From contig NW_019091521.1 in NCBI RefSeq assembly GCF_001949145.1, forward strand, positions 683,776 to 745,460: 61,685 nucleotides of DNA. The letters are read 5' to 3'. This document shows positions 45,801 to 54,799 of the stretch, in pieces. The translations under genes and the position numbers were made by a program. Positions within the stretch are counted from its first letter, which is position 1. Every line of letters begins with the position of its first letter. The notes under the pieces were generated by a model that was not told where the DNA came from, did no database searches, and saw only the letters and a program-made list of their open reading frames with translations. This DNA comes from Acanthaster planci. Lineage: Eukaryota > Echinodermata > Asteroidea > Valvatida > Acanthasteridae.

Positions 45801-46708
45801 ATGAAGTACACGAAACACTGCGAATGTTCAACTGCACTTCAAACCACGAGGTTGTCAGAATGAGCTCAGAAAATCCGGCATGAACAGAGATTCTGTCCTT
45901 ATCACCGGATATTCTGTCCCGGGACAGTTTCTCTCTAGGAAATATTGTCCCCCTCTGGGATGTTTTGTCCCCTGCTTCAACAGAGAATTCATCTACCCAA
46001 ACCCCTTCCCCAGGATCTGTCAGACTGTCACCCACGTGAGAAATAGTTTTCCAACATCAAAAGTGGATATGGCATTTCAAATTCAGCCACACTGATGATT
46101 TTTCCAGGGGGGATGGGTTACCTGGACATTTTTCAGGGTGGGGAAACTAAGCACTCATCAGTAGCAAACTGATTAACAGTGGACGGGGGTATTTATGGGG
46201 TATTTTCAAGCAAATTGGTGATTTTTCATCACGTGATCTCATGTTTTTTTCCAGTTTTTTCCCTTTTCTTTTGTTTTTTGGGGTGGGGTGGGCATGTGCA
46301 CACTCATCATGCCAAATGGCTGCCTGGCTTGACAGCCATTCCTCTGATGTAATCAACACCCTTGACGGAATAACAATGTGCAGGCCTACTCCGAGAAAAG
46401 AATCTTGATTTCAAACTGGGACACAGCGTAAAGCTTTCCACATCTGCCGACAACTGATCAAAAAGCAAAGCTCATCTTGACCTTATAACAACTCTACTAT
46501 TCTACCTAAATGCTGTTTACTCTTACATTTTCTTGGGCTCTCGGAGCACCAGGCGAAGCGGGAACAGAAGGTACTGCTGGAGAGGTTCAAGGGTGCCCTC
46601 GTCCATCCCCTCCAGGAGAGTCCTGAGCTGCTCGACGGTGCTGTTGGAAGGCTCCTTTGACAGCCTCACGCATAGGGGCCGCAGCCTTTCAAACGCTGAC
46701 TGCGTCAT
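27722..46708 (-). CDS. TTI1: TTI1, TELO2-interacting protein 1 (21 coding exons)
   Basis: Exons (high to low): 46708-46527, 45791-45652, 45313-45238, 44865-44720, 43782-43667, 41807-41524, 39813-39587, 39252-39196, 38791-38666, 37755-37624, 36507-36309, 36167-35963, 35389-35304, 34674-34501, 33796-33754, 32664-32557, 31857-31573, 30911-30806, 30593-30395, 28732-28435, 27865-27722. They total 3333 bases, with every phase consistent: 1110 residues against 1089 in human. TTI1 is the all-helical HEAT-repeat scaffold of the TELO2-TTI1-TTI2 complex, an HSP90 co-chaperone for mTOR, ATM, ATR, DNA-PKcs and SMG1. Diagnostic blocks: [77 protein letters not shown], and [14 protein letters not shown] near the C-terminus. 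An acidic disordered linker lies in exon 17. The gene is expressed towards SLC66A1 (convergent). Confidence 0.95.
28435..28732 (-). CDS. TTI1: TTI1 coding exon 20
   Basis: Acceptor ttctttctgcatcag|c. Reads [40 protein letters not shown], then DPDAVW-like [20 protein letters not shown]; human has [20 protein letters not shown] and DPDSTWFLLNELYCP. GC-rich compared with its introns. Donor aag|gtgagt, phase 0. Confidence 0.96.
30395..30593 (-). CDS. TTI1: TTI1 coding exon 19
   Basis: Acceptor gttctccctttcag|ac completes GAC. Reads [20 protein letters not shown] then [20 protein letters not shown]; human has QLLPLAHQAWPSLVHRL and GDFLRSRFCKDVLPKL. Donor ag|gtaagc, phase 2. Confidence 0.95.
30806..30911 (-). 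CDS. TTI1: TTI1 coding exon 18
   Basis: Acceptor catttccattctgaag|gtc. Reads [20 protein letters not shown] then [15 protein letters not shown]; human has [20 protein letters not shown]. Donor g|gtaaac, phase 1. Confidence 0.94.
31573..31857 (-). CDS. TTI1: TTI1 coding exon 17 (acidic linker)
   Basis: Acceptor ttttttcttgtacag|aaa. Reads [16 protein letters not shown], then [20 protein letters not shown] and a strongly acidic stretch [11 protein letters not shown]...[12 protein letters not shown]. The position matches the acidic, disordered region of human TTI1. Donor gag|gtgtgg, phase 0. Confidence 0.9.
32557..32664 (-). CDS. TTI1: TTI1 coding exon 16
   Basis: Acceptor gtcttgtccag|atc. Reads [20 protein letters not shown] then [16 protein letters not shown], like human VLATLDQFYDK...VLHALMAALAQWFP. 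Donor aag|gttagg, phase 0. Confidence 0.93.
33330..33420 (+). repeat. Dispersed repeat R2, copy 1 (TTI1 intron 15)
   Basis: tttccatattcatagcaaaa then ccgtgatgtcattccaggaagaa and cttcagtgttg; the same order is seen at 59230-59305. Confidence 0.6.
33754..33796 (-). CDS. TTI1: TTI1 coding exon 15 (43-nt microexon)
   Basis: Acceptor ttttgttag|t completes AGT, then [14 protein letters not shown], matching human SDANLLPLVADVVQ. Donor gag|gtaaat, phase 0. Only phase and homology reveal it. Confidence 0.9.
34501..34674 (-). CDS. TTI1: TTI1 coding exon 14
   Basis: Acceptor ctactcccgatcag|c. Reads [20 protein letters not shown] then [20 protein letters not shown] and VLQVTLRH; human has [20 protein letters not shown]. 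Donor ag|gtacat, phase 2. Confidence 0.95.
35304..35389 (-). CDS. TTI1: TTI1 coding exon 13
   Basis: Acceptor atttctgctag|gtt. Reads [20 protein letters not shown] then LADEKAVI, like human [20 protein letters not shown]. A nearer AG at 35383 would give the wrong phase. Donor ag|gtaaat, phase 2. Confidence 0.93.
35963..36167 (-). CDS. TTI1: TTI1 coding exon 12
   Basis: Acceptor gtctctcttcaag|a. Reads [20 protein letters not shown], a variable linker, then [19 protein letters not shown], matching human [20 protein letters not shown]. Donor cag|gtatat, phase 0. Confidence 0.92.
36309..36507 (-). CDS. TTI1: TTI1 coding exon 11
   Basis: Acceptor atttcttcccccag|ga. Reads [20 protein letters not shown] then [13 protein letters not shown], like human [20 protein letters not shown]. 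The second half, [20 protein letters not shown], is a variable linker. Donor cg|gtaagg, phase 2. Confidence 0.94.
36685..37260 (+). repeat. Dispersed repeat R1, left-part copy (TTI1 intron 10)
   Basis: Matches 19171-19725 in the same order and orientation: tttaaccacttc, agtatttcagc, aaaaagagcccagattgtgc, gtcttttgttacaaggccca. Diverged by substitutions and small indels. Oriented opposite to TTI1 transcription. Confidence 0.7.
37324..37353 (+). repeat. Solo end of the same MITE family
   Basis: gcttgcgagttaaatttgaa followed by taaaatctg matches the left terminus of copies A and B (7 kb or less away). No right end is present. Confidence 0.55.
37624..37755 (-). CDS. TTI1: TTI1 coding exon 10
   Basis: Acceptor ttttttttctggtggcag|aa. 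Reads [20 protein letters not shown] then [20 protein letters not shown]; human has [20 protein letters not shown]. Donor g|gtttga, phase 1. Confidence 0.94.
38281..38633. mobile_element. MITE-like foldback element, copy A (TTI1 intron 9)
   Basis: Left end ttttgcgagttaaatttgaa, right end attcaaatgtaactcacaaa: inverted. Further in, taaattctccagactaaagaca faces aacagtgtttttagtatgga and gagaattc. The whole element folds back on itself. 353 bp, no coding capacity, 32 bases from the exon 9 donor. Confidence 0.75.
38666..38791 (-). CDS. TTI1: TTI1 coding exon 9
   Basis: Acceptor ttttaataacccag|gt. Reads [20 protein letters not shown] then [40 protein letters not shown] is the human counterpart. 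Donor g|gtaaat, phase 1. A MITE ends 32 bases inside the following intron. Confidence 0.95.
38842..38960 (+). repeat. Dispersed repeat R3, copy 1 (TTI1 intron 8)
   Basis: cacctggatttttcggggtg, gcactcattactggcaaact and ggtgatttttatca recur in order at 46120-46230. Lies directly upstream of the exon 9 acceptor. Confidence 0.6.
39196..39252 (-). CDS. TTI1: TTI1 coding exon 8 (57 nt)
   Basis: Acceptor ctttctttccag|at. Reads [18 protein letters not shown] after the split GAT codon. Short exon required by phase and by alignment (human LLLGYLKLLGPKI). Donor g|gtatgt, phase 1. Confidence 0.93.
39587..39813 (-). CDS. TTI1: TTI1 coding exon 7
   Basis: Acceptor catccattctag|t. Reads [20 protein letters not shown] then [17 protein letters not shown], aligning with human LVGLVNDE and ESLHSLATSLPRLM. 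Contains a short acidic insert [14 protein letters not shown]. Donor g|gtaatg, phase 1. Confidence 0.94.
40044..40214 (+). repeat. Dispersed repeat R1, right-part copy (TTI1 intron 6)
   Basis: Matches 19838-20004: atttccttagcaa, cgctggttcacaaacgacta, attgcagtcacatcgccacc, tggctcttttcaaccgatga. Separated from the left-part copy by three TTI1 exons, so it is an independent fragment. Confidence 0.7.
41524..41807 (-). CDS. TTI1: TTI1 coding exon 6
   Basis: Acceptor tattttgcttag|gcg. Reads [20 protein letters not shown], then [20 protein letters not shown] and [20 protein letters not shown], aligning with human WVKKTGDKLTILIKKIIE and HPHWKVRLELV. Donor ag|gtattg, phase 2. Confidence 0.93.
43274..43500 (+). 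repeat. Two-copy tandem duplication (~125 bp) in TTI1 intron 5
   Basis: ttatcgggctatcaataaca...ggaggagtttcttttaagga tctccatggaag at 43274 recurs as ttatcaggctatcaaaaaca...ggaggagtttctttgaagga tctccatggaag from 43399. Confidence 0.8.
43667..43782 (-). CDS. TTI1: TTI1 coding exon 5
   Basis: Acceptor tttgtctcctccttgag|gc. Reads [20 protein letters not shown] then [18 protein letters not shown]; the FASFLPGIS...RLI.GD.KQG block is strongly conserved in TTI1. Donor cag|gtaaga, phase 0. An alternative acceptor at 43773 would also keep frame but lacks a pyrimidine tract. Confidence 0.93.
43939..44440 (+). repeat. Degenerate minisatellite in TTI1 intron 4
   Basis: Many imperfect copies of a ~20-25-base unit like gggtcaactgacctgagcac. 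Units such as gttcaactgatttgagtca, gtcaattgacctagcactgg, atgacctgagcactgggtca and gggtcaactgacctg run through about 500 bases. Confidence 0.75.
44463..44666. mobile_element. MITE-like foldback element, copy B (TTI1 intron 4)
   Basis: Same family as 38281-38633 but shorter (204 bp). ttttgcaagttacatttgaa on the left, attcaaatttaactcacaaa on the right, with inner arms gactaaagacactgttgc and aacagtgtctttagt. Near-complete hairpin. Confidence 0.8.
44720..44865 (-). CDS. TTI1: TTI1 coding exon 4
   Basis: Acceptor cttcccag|t completes TTT. Reads [20 protein letters not shown] then [20 protein letters not shown], matching human SLPVMGFAVSLLLGLAEQEK. Donor g|gttagt, phase 1. Confidence 0.93.
45238..45313 (-). 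CDS. TTI1: TTI1 coding exon 3
   Basis: Acceptor gtttcctttcag|ct completes GCT. Reads [20 protein letters not shown], like human TSEDLKLGVIHGLSMLLK. Donor tt|gtgagt, phase 2. Confidence 0.9.
45652..45791 (-). CDS. TTI1: TTI1 coding exon 2
   Basis: Acceptor ttcatctcccaaag|g; the first base completes ATG with exon 1. Reads [20 protein letters not shown] and [18 protein letters not shown]. The stretch aligns with the human VVECLTFVLSSTCV region. Donor g|gtttgt, phase 1. Confidence 0.88.
45890..45985 (+). repeat. Short degenerate array of TTTTGTCC-like units (TTI1 intron 1)
   Basis: attctgtccttatcaccgg, atattctgtcccgggacag, aaatattgtccccctctggg, atgttttgtcccc recur at about 15-25-base spacing. 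Confidence 0.5.
46120..46230 (+). repeat. Dispersed repeat R3, copy 2 (TTI1 intron 1)
   Basis: cctggacatttttcagggtg, gcactcatcagtagcaaact and ggtgatttttcatca match 38842-38960. Confidence 0.6.
46527..46708 (-). CDS. TTI1: TTI1 coding exon 1
   Basis: ATG at 46708-46706 opens [20 protein letters not shown] and ends [18 protein letters not shown], aligned with the human N-terminus. A stop (TAA) lies in frame just upstream, fixing the start. A possible acceptor (ccttgcag) 14 bases before the ATG suggests a further 5' UTR exon. Donor aaaat|gtaaga, phase 2. Confidence 0.95.
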
Positions 46709-48650
46709 CTTTAAGAAACTACCTGCAAGGCGCTGAAATTAAGGATGTTCCACTGACGCGTGACTGAAGGTGAAACTTTGATTTGTTTCAAACCAATCCA
46801 AATCCTACAAATAAGGCATACTATTCGTTAGGCACAAATTCATGACCACCAGAACTGTTCAGACGACAAATCCCAGAGTTCTGAGCAAAGTCAGTACTTG
46901 CAGGATATTTTGAGTATCGATCTCTTCTCATGAAAATGAAGATGACGAAGTCAGACATGTCGGAATGACATAACTATGGAACCAAATGAATCATTAATAT
47001 AAAACTACCAGCGTAAAATTATTAGCCTGGTTCAGTTCCCCAAAACACTCACCATGATAAACAATTGACACAACAATATCTTGAAGTCATAGTTATTAAT
47101 AAATAAGGTCTCGTGTCAATAGTCGATAGAATAACAAATAACATTAACTCAGGTTAACGTTTTGTCAGCTGGTCAATAAGGCCCTAACATGCCTAGCACA
47201 TGTCAATCTTGAGAGCTATTCACTGCCCTATGGCTGGGGCTAAACATGCTTCACTAACAAGAACATGCCTAAAAGGCCATGAGAATAGAAGCTGTAGATT
47301 CACATCCACTGCCAGCTTGTACCAAAGCCACCTCCCCCCAAAAAAAATCATGAGGGGCCTATAATTACAAAAATTTCATTATTCCAATTTGTAACTTAAG
47401 ACAAAACCACAAAAATACATGTAAGAGTTCCAAATTTTCTAGTAGCTGCATAAAACACCGTATTTATGCATTTTGTTCATACTTACATGAAGTGCAGTTT
47501 AGACAGCTTTCGTATGTTTAAGTGTCATGCTCCCAAGGCATACAAAGTGGGAGTGTGAGGGTTGCCCCTAGCCGTTGATTCCAAAAAAGAATCAATGGCA
47601 TTTCTCTCAGACTGAGTTGGACATTGATACTTCTGATCCTTATTGACCTGATCCATGAACTTATGAAGGGCTGACCGGATGACCACGCCTACATGATGAT
47701 GATACATGATGCAGGCCTTTCTCATTCCTTAGACCCGTAAACAGGGCCCTACATGTAGAATAAAGAAGCATACATAGGGCCCTATTTACGGGTCTACTCT
47801 TTTCTCAGCAAGGCCTTTGGTCATCTTGGTTGTAGGTTCACTAGCACCAGTAGGCCTACTAGGCCTAGATGGGGCGGCATGGACATCCGGGACTCTTGCA
47901 AAATGGTGGGTAGGCCTGGCAACCGAGGAAAACAACTGTAACAAAGGCGTGTGTATATGTACATGTAGGTACTGATAAAAAAAGAATGTGTAATCCAATC
48001 CTTTGACTAGCTGGTGCACCCCTACGTCACCATGGCACAGTTGCGGTTTTCATCGGTTAGGCCTACAGTAGGCCCTACCCAGTACCACCATTTTCATGAT
48101 TTTGCGAGAGTCCCACATGTCTGCGCCACCCCATAGGCCTCTTTGAATGACTTGAAATTTATGAAAAGTGTCTATACTTGGACATGTTGGAGGTTACTCG
48201 GTCGAAAACCATGATTGAAAACCGCCGCCTAGCGCCTTTCCCCTATTTGTTCCTTGCTCTATACCCCTACCCCCAGAACTGTGGGGTCCAACGTCCACCA
48301 CGGGGGAACCTTTCCCCTACATGAACTGAGAAATGAAAAAATGCCTCGTGTTTTTGGTAAAATGTTAGGACGTAAATCTACAAGTACAACTTCCACAGTC
48401 ACGACAGTCACAGCCTAGCGTTGTTTTTAATACTTTTTTATAGGCCTAATGACTTGATATGCTTGACCATGTTGACTGTGTCACTTTGAAGATCTTTTCC
48501 TTTGAAAAACTACAGAATCTATCAGACTATCTTGGCATTCCTTTCGCCTACCTTAAAAAATTAAAAAGGATCATCCAGTCACTGAAGGCCATAATCAGCG
48601 AGAAAACTTGTCACACAGGCATATGATCGGAGTACATGAGTTTTGGATAA
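46709..48650. other. TTI1 upstream region (possible 5' UTR exon and promoter)
   Basis: No coding sequence recognised. A 5' UTR exon is expected because an acceptor precedes the ATG. CpG-containing sequence around 47870-48060 and 48220-48310 is a candidate promoter area, but no core element is clear. Contains the 47731-47794 hairpin. Confidence 0.45.
47731..47794. repeat. 64-bp hairpin with 20-bp arms
   Basis: agacccgtaaacagggccct (47731-47750) pairs with agggccctatttacgggtct (47775-47794), 19 of 20 matched, around a 24-base loop that holds acatgta. Confidence 0.9.
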
Positions 48651-49690
48651 TTTAGTGGGACCGCAGAAAGAAGAGCGCCCTCACACAGACAGTGCGGGCA
48701 AAACACCGTTCTAAGCAAAGATGGTATAGCGCCGCTGTGTTTCGCGGAAAAAAATTGAGGAGCGTGTAGAGGTCTTTCTGAGGAAGGATAGGTAGATATG
48801 TACTTGTTAGGGAGGGAGATATGTGGACAGCGTACGAGAAGTTTATCAAGATTTGATGACTGAACCTGGGAGCAAGCAATGTGGACAGGGTGGTGAAGAT
48901 CGACTGTTCTTCGGAAAATGGGTGGGACGGATCTGTCAGTAGGCTAAAGAGACTGCCCAAGCAGATTTTGCCAGAACAAGGCATGCTCCTCGAAGCCAGG
49001 GCGTCGGCCCAGATGCAGTGCTCAGCTGAGATAGCCCTGCTATGTTAACGTTGTTTCCGGATGCAACAATGAAGTGGGGCTACCACTACGGTACTTACGG
49101 TGTGGCACTTGCGTCTGGCAAAATGCTAACGCTTGGGCTTCGGCGCATCAGGAAGTGCTGAAAGCAAATTGAACGGATTTCAAGATGTAATGAAAGATGT
49201 TGCGAAGCAGACAGAAAAGAGGTAGTAGGACTTTGAACGAAATTGTTGCATTGATAAAGGAAGTTGTAGAGGGATGGGACAGGATTAGTGCAGAAGAACA
49301 AGAGAGTGTGAAAAGGATGAACCACTTTTTTTTTTGCGGCATGCATTTTATGGTGGGTTTGGCTGACCAGGCAAGGGTTTGATTAAAGGTGTGGGAGAAA
49401 CAGCTGAGCAAGGGGTGTATGGCTGGAAGAAAGGGGGTCTGAAAGAGGCTGACATGATTGCGACGGATCTGATGGGACGAAAGGTTGAATATTTGTGGCT
49501 AGATGAAGATGGTGAGCAGATATGGGGTAAAGTGAGAATTCTTAGCGTTGGAAAAGATGGACTGTATGATATGGAATATAGCCAGTCGGAGTGGATGTTG
49601 AAGATGTGAATGACGACTGGCAGTGTGAGGTTTTAGCTGATCCGTTGCTAGAGGATTACAAGAAGCTAGAGGTAAAATTTGTATGAACTA
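48650..49690 (+). pseudogene. Decayed transposon-like reading frame with a Tudor/chromo-like end
   Basis: Coding-like fragments in shifting plus-strand frames: LVREGDMWTAYEKFI (about 48800), LKRLPKQILPEQG (about 48945), EEQESVKRMNHFFFCGMHFM then VGLADQARV (49290-49380), and GRKVEYLWLDEDGEQIWGKV (49468-49530) with DGLYDMEYSQ after it. RMNxFFCGxHFxVGLAD and GRKVxxLWLDEDG resemble host-domesticated or transposon-derived uncharacterised proteins of marine invertebrates, the last part like a small Tudor-type barrel. Stops and frameshifts (for example at 49380) break it. The family is not identified with certainty. Confidence 0.5.
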
Positions 49691-52600
49691 CTGGCGTAAG
49701 AGCACCAATGATGTTCGCTACTCGTATTGCCAAACGAGAGAAGTACCAGTCCCATTGTTTGTACACATATGTACTACCTACATGTGCTCGGACCCCAAAA
49801 CTTAATGTTCTCAGTAATCAGAATTTGTAAGTACTCGTTACCACGAAAACCTAACTGTGACAAAACAAATTTGTTTACAATGAGGCGTGGACCTTATTAA
49901 ATCTTGTGCGAACTCGCATATAATAATTATATAGCATGTGGCAGAGATCTTCTTTTTGATTGATGAAAAACAGAGAAGTGGATCACATGCACACATTTCC
50001 AAAAGTGGCATAACTTTGAGATTGAGTGCATTGCTAAGAATGTAACTTGTTATAACAGCATCAGTTCATGACTTTTTTATCTCGGGGGGGGGGTGTCAGA
50101 AAATGTCGTGGCCTGATATGCATAAAAGCTTTCTTCAAATTTAAATTTCTTTGCACCTGCACTCGACCCAATTCTTTAAATTCTGTGTAGTTTATTATGT
50201 TTTTCTCAATTAAGTTGTTTTTATAAAGATAGTTCCAGTTTAAATTGCACAGTACATTTATTTGTTTCATGTAGTTTATATAGTACTTTCTGTTATATGT
50301 AGTGGGGAAGTGTGTGCATCGCTTCCTTTTTCTGAAGGAAAAGGACCGGTGAATTGTCTTGACCGATGCTTCTTGGTTATGGAGAACATAAATCATATGC
50401 ATCCTGCTATGCTTTTAAATACATGTACTAGTATAGTAACAAGGAATGGAACTGGAGTTTCACTTGTTGCTTTATTCCCACAATTGCTACTTTTATTGAA
50501 GAATAGTTCATGGGAAATTTGTAAAAGGCACTCCACAAGGTACTTAAGCACAAAATTTACTGTTGAATGACCTTGATCCAATCAGTGATAACCTATAGTG
50601 GGCATGAAGCTTCCAAATTATTTTTGATTTTTGCACTACCCGGGATTTTTTTTGTCTTAACAATTCATAATTCAACAAGGTACCAACAATCAGCAAGATG
50701 CACGTGGGTTGCCTTTTCTTAATTTATTGGAAAGGAACTTAAATGATTAATGACTTTGGGTTGGCCAACGCAAGCAAATGCCGGAAACATCAGCACCAGT
50801 TCCGGTAAGAAACAGTCTGAGTGAAGAATTATCACTGGTCATTCAAGTAAGCAACAGCAGTTGAAGTCGATCGATACAAGCAGTCGTCAAAATTGAAAAA
50901 AGCCCTCTATCAAGGGCCACACATGTTCCCAAGAGAGACAGAGCTGATGTCTGTCCTTATCAGTCATTGCATCTTGTAATTATCAAGACTGACTCGAGAT
51001 TTGTAATTCCCATCTGGTGTGCAGCGATTCAGTTCTGTAGACTGGAATATTCAAGACTCAGGTAAACAATTTTGAGTTTAGCTTGACCTCATCATAGTTA
51101 CTAGCTTCTTTATTTCAAAATTTATAGTGAATTTCAAATGCAGTTTAATACACAGTGAAATTTATTAGGGGCAAACCTCTGTTTTCAATGTGGTTTGTAA
51201 ATAACGATTTAAGCAAATTTTCCCAAAGTGATTTCTGTGAATTTGGTTGCGAGGCAACAACTTGTTCCGAAGTGGATACTTCTTAACGCTCTGTAACTTT
51301 GGATTACCAGGGTCAATTTCGGTAAAACAAACGCAGCTGGCTTGTGGGAAGCAGCTCTAGGGTTTCCACCACAGTGCAAGGCCTTGGCTTAAAGCTGAAA
51401 TTGGGATCGTCATCCGAGTTGTAGCTTGCCACACCACGCGTAAACCGTGGGCGCCACTATCTTGAATAAAATTCTGCGATGGCTGTTTTGAGAGCAATTA
51501 TACCTTTCGGGCAACCGAGTATAGGGCTAGGGAACTAATTTTTAAGAAAGAAAACGTCAAGACACGTTTAACGCTTTGCTTTTATATAATATAACAGTTC
51601 AATAAAATATATTTAAATAATAAAATGTCAAATGATTGAAATTGTTTCTAAAATAAATTTACAAAGAAAAGAAAAAAGTCTTAAACTTGAAAATAACAAG
51701 CAGCTGTTACTCGGCGCCGATACTTGAGAAAAACTGGTTACTATTGGCGAAATGGTTAAGGATTAAGGATTAAGGTTAAGGATTTAAACATCAAACCAAA
51801 ACGACCACTGGCAAATAAAGATGCTCTCGTTAATTATTGGCTATGGCCACCTCAAAGCCTATTCCCGTATTAAACCTTGTATTATCATAATCGTTGAAGC
51901 CCACTTTATAATAAAACAACCCTAAAGATGCGATGACTTTATCCATTATCACCCTGAAAGCACAGGACCACACTGGCTATATAGTTTCCAATAAAACCTA
52001 AATTTTTCATTTAATTAAGTTTAAATGATAAATCTGGTGGACAATGTGCTGATTACAGCGTGCCAATGCCACCGAGTTTAAGGGATATTAGTTTCAATTG
52101 CTGGGTATATTCATCAGCTTTTAAATTTAAATTAGAAGTATTCACAAACAATACACTTCGCAACAGAAAGTTTCCACTGGTAAAACCTTCTTTTGCTGAT
52201 TTTTTTTCAGGTTTCAGCAAAGGTATGTGCCATGCAGTTTTAACCTTAAAATAGCTTGGGGTGAATCCACCGCAACATTACATTTTCTCCGGTATAGAGG
52301 GTTTGCATGGTTGCCATCTTGCAGGCCAGAAAACATGCAGCGTGAGCACAAAGGAGGTTTCCCCTTGGAACTAAAGAACTATACCGTGCAATATGGCTTC
52401 CACGCAAAGCCTGTATTCTTGCGGTGCGTTCATTCCCTACACAGTGTCTTCAGGATTATTTTTCGGGGTAAAGCTTTACAATAATTTTTAACATTAATTT
52501 TGTGAAAATCAGATATAGGCTACCATTCTCGCGAAACACTTATTTTGAGACAGGTCAATCAAAACCTGTTTCCTTTGGCGTGCTTAAGGCACGTTGGCGT

Positions 52601-53067
52601 ACACACGTTAGGCTGTGAAGCTTCAAATATAAAGACCATAAAGAACAACACGCCGTGTTGGATTAAATTGAAACTACCCATGTCAAGTTTCAAAGGGGTT
52701 AAGTGGGTAACAAGTGAATTTTTGGCCCGTGAGATACTCCAGCTCTTAATTATGATACCACTATTGGCTAAATAAGGTATGTCGACACAACAACAAAAAG
52801 GTTGGGGGTTCGGCCGAATTTTCGTTGGGTGATAGGGACACAGCCCCTCACCCTTGTCGCCAGTCATCTCGGTACGTCACTTGTTGATCCAAACCTCACA
52901 CTCGAGCCTGTTATGAGGGGAGGTCCTCAAAGTGACAGAGATAAGCCCCAAAGCGTAGTGAGTCGAACCATGGAGGAATTCAACACGGACCATTTTTTTC
53001 CCATTTTGAACTTAACAGAGTTCTGGGCTACTGAATACAGTTATAGTAAACGGCTCAGCTGGTCAAC
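49691..53067. other. Non-coding spacer
   Basis: AT-rich, no coding pattern or named repeat seen. The longest frames (50061-50402 minus, 52559-52867 minus, 52802-53119 plus) have no domain and no conserved look. Confidence 0.5.
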
Positions 53068-53695
53068 CCTTTACACAGTGTCCTACCAGGGATGCTATCC
53101 GTCTTGTGACCTCAGCTGAACCATTAGTAGGTACTAAGATTTTATATGTTTGTCATTGATCCCCTCACACAATGTGTTACCAGTAATGCTCCTCATCGTG
53201 TGACTCCAGCTGAACCCTGAGGTAGTAGGTACCCAGAGGTTTACAAGTTGGTTATCCCCTCACACAATATGCTGACAGGAATGCTCCCCGCATGTAACCT
53301 CAGCTGAACCCAGAGTTAGTAGGTACATGTACTAAGAGGTTTACAAGTTGGTCACAGATCCCTTCATACAATGTGCTACCGGGAATGCTCCCCACTTGTA
53401 ACCTCAACTGAACCCTGAGCTAGTAGGTACCAAGAGGTTTACAAGTTGGTCACCCCCTCACACAATGTGCAACCAGGAATGCTCCCCGCTTGTAACCTCA
53501 ACTGAACCCTGAGCTAGTAGGTACATGTACTAAGTAGTTTACAAATTGGCCACCCCCTCACACAATGTGCTACCAGGAATGCTCCCTTTCATGTAACCTC
53601 AGATAAACCCTGAGCTGGTATAAGTACCTCGAGGTTTACAAGTCAATCACCACTTTACACGTATGTTACCGGGCATGTTCTCCCTCTTGTTATTT
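53068..53695 (+). repeat. Minisatellite, about 7 copies of a 90-105-bp unit
   Basis: Unit: ctcacacaatgtgctaccag, gaatgctccccgcttgtaac, ctcaactgaaccctgagcta, gtaggtac, aagaggtttacaagttggtc. Copies start near 53072, 53162, 53260, 53365, 53456, 53556 and 53652. The middle copies are most alike and the outer ones diverged. Two copies carry an inserted catgtac after gtaggta. Confidence 0.9.
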
Positions 53696-54799
53696 AATTA
53701 ACAAAAAGCTTTAAAGAAAAGCTCGTTTTGCTTGTACTTGACCTTTTACAAGTTGGTCACCTTCTCACACTCTGTCCGTGTGCTAGGTCTGGCCTTCCAA
53801 GTTTACGTTAGCTCTGTGTTGGGTGTACCGTCGTAAAAGGTTTTAGTCTCCCATATTAGAAATAATCTCATACAGAAATAATATGATTAAAAATTAAGCC
53901 AAACCCAGTGTAAATAAATCTTAAATAGGTATAGTTTTTGTTGTAGGAACAACTTGCTGTAATATAAAGAAAAGCAACTTAGTGCGGGCTAGACATGCAA
54001 GACCTCCGTGAAAAATTGATAAGACACTCATAACCGAACTTAACGTTTAACTTCTTATGGATTTAGCATTGTTTTGCCCATGTGTATTCTCTCACCAATG
54101 GACTAGACTAAAAAGGACAAAATTGGGTCGCAAGGCCTGCACTGTGTCACATCTAAGCACGGAGTAAAAATCATGTCCTGCCTCAAAGAGAAGTCGTTGC
54201 CAGGCTACGAAATGTCCTGTCTTGTTTCAGCATTCGAACCCTCACGGCCTAGTTCGCTCTGGTGTACCGTGGCAAATCAAAAGTGCCTTCCCCCCCAGCA
54301 CCTCAAGGTGGCAGTGAACGTCCGTGGGCGTTGCTGGGAAAGGGGTGTCCTTCTTTCGTAAAAGGGGGGGGGGGCAGGCAAAGCACTCTTGCATCGGAAT
54401 CTGTTGTTCAGAGATTGGCCTACGTCTTCGCCGATTTGAAACACGCAAGAATACATTGACAGTAGGCGTAGCCGTAGCTCTTGAGACACGTTCCGGACGG
54501 GGCCCAACAAATCATGACCAGTAGAGTGGAGTCAATTCTACTTTTTTCCACAGACAAATCTCTTCTCTTATAGTTTCGTTTCATTCCCTGGTTCTTTCCT
54601 TCCCGATTTTGTGACATGGAGGGGGCGGGGTCCTCCTATCCATGCAGACCCACGTATAATAGTTTATAATTACCTTACTTGAATGTTGTTTCTGAATGTA
54701 ACATTCAGACTGTACTGTAAAATCTCTGATAATGAGTACTGACTCTAGTATGCTTGTTAGTGGCTCGGTCCACCAGCGCATAGACAGAATAAGCAAACA

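Noticed and set aside
48652-48984. Minus-strand 110-codon ORF
   Set aside because: Antisense shadow of the decayed plus-strand transposon-like frame.
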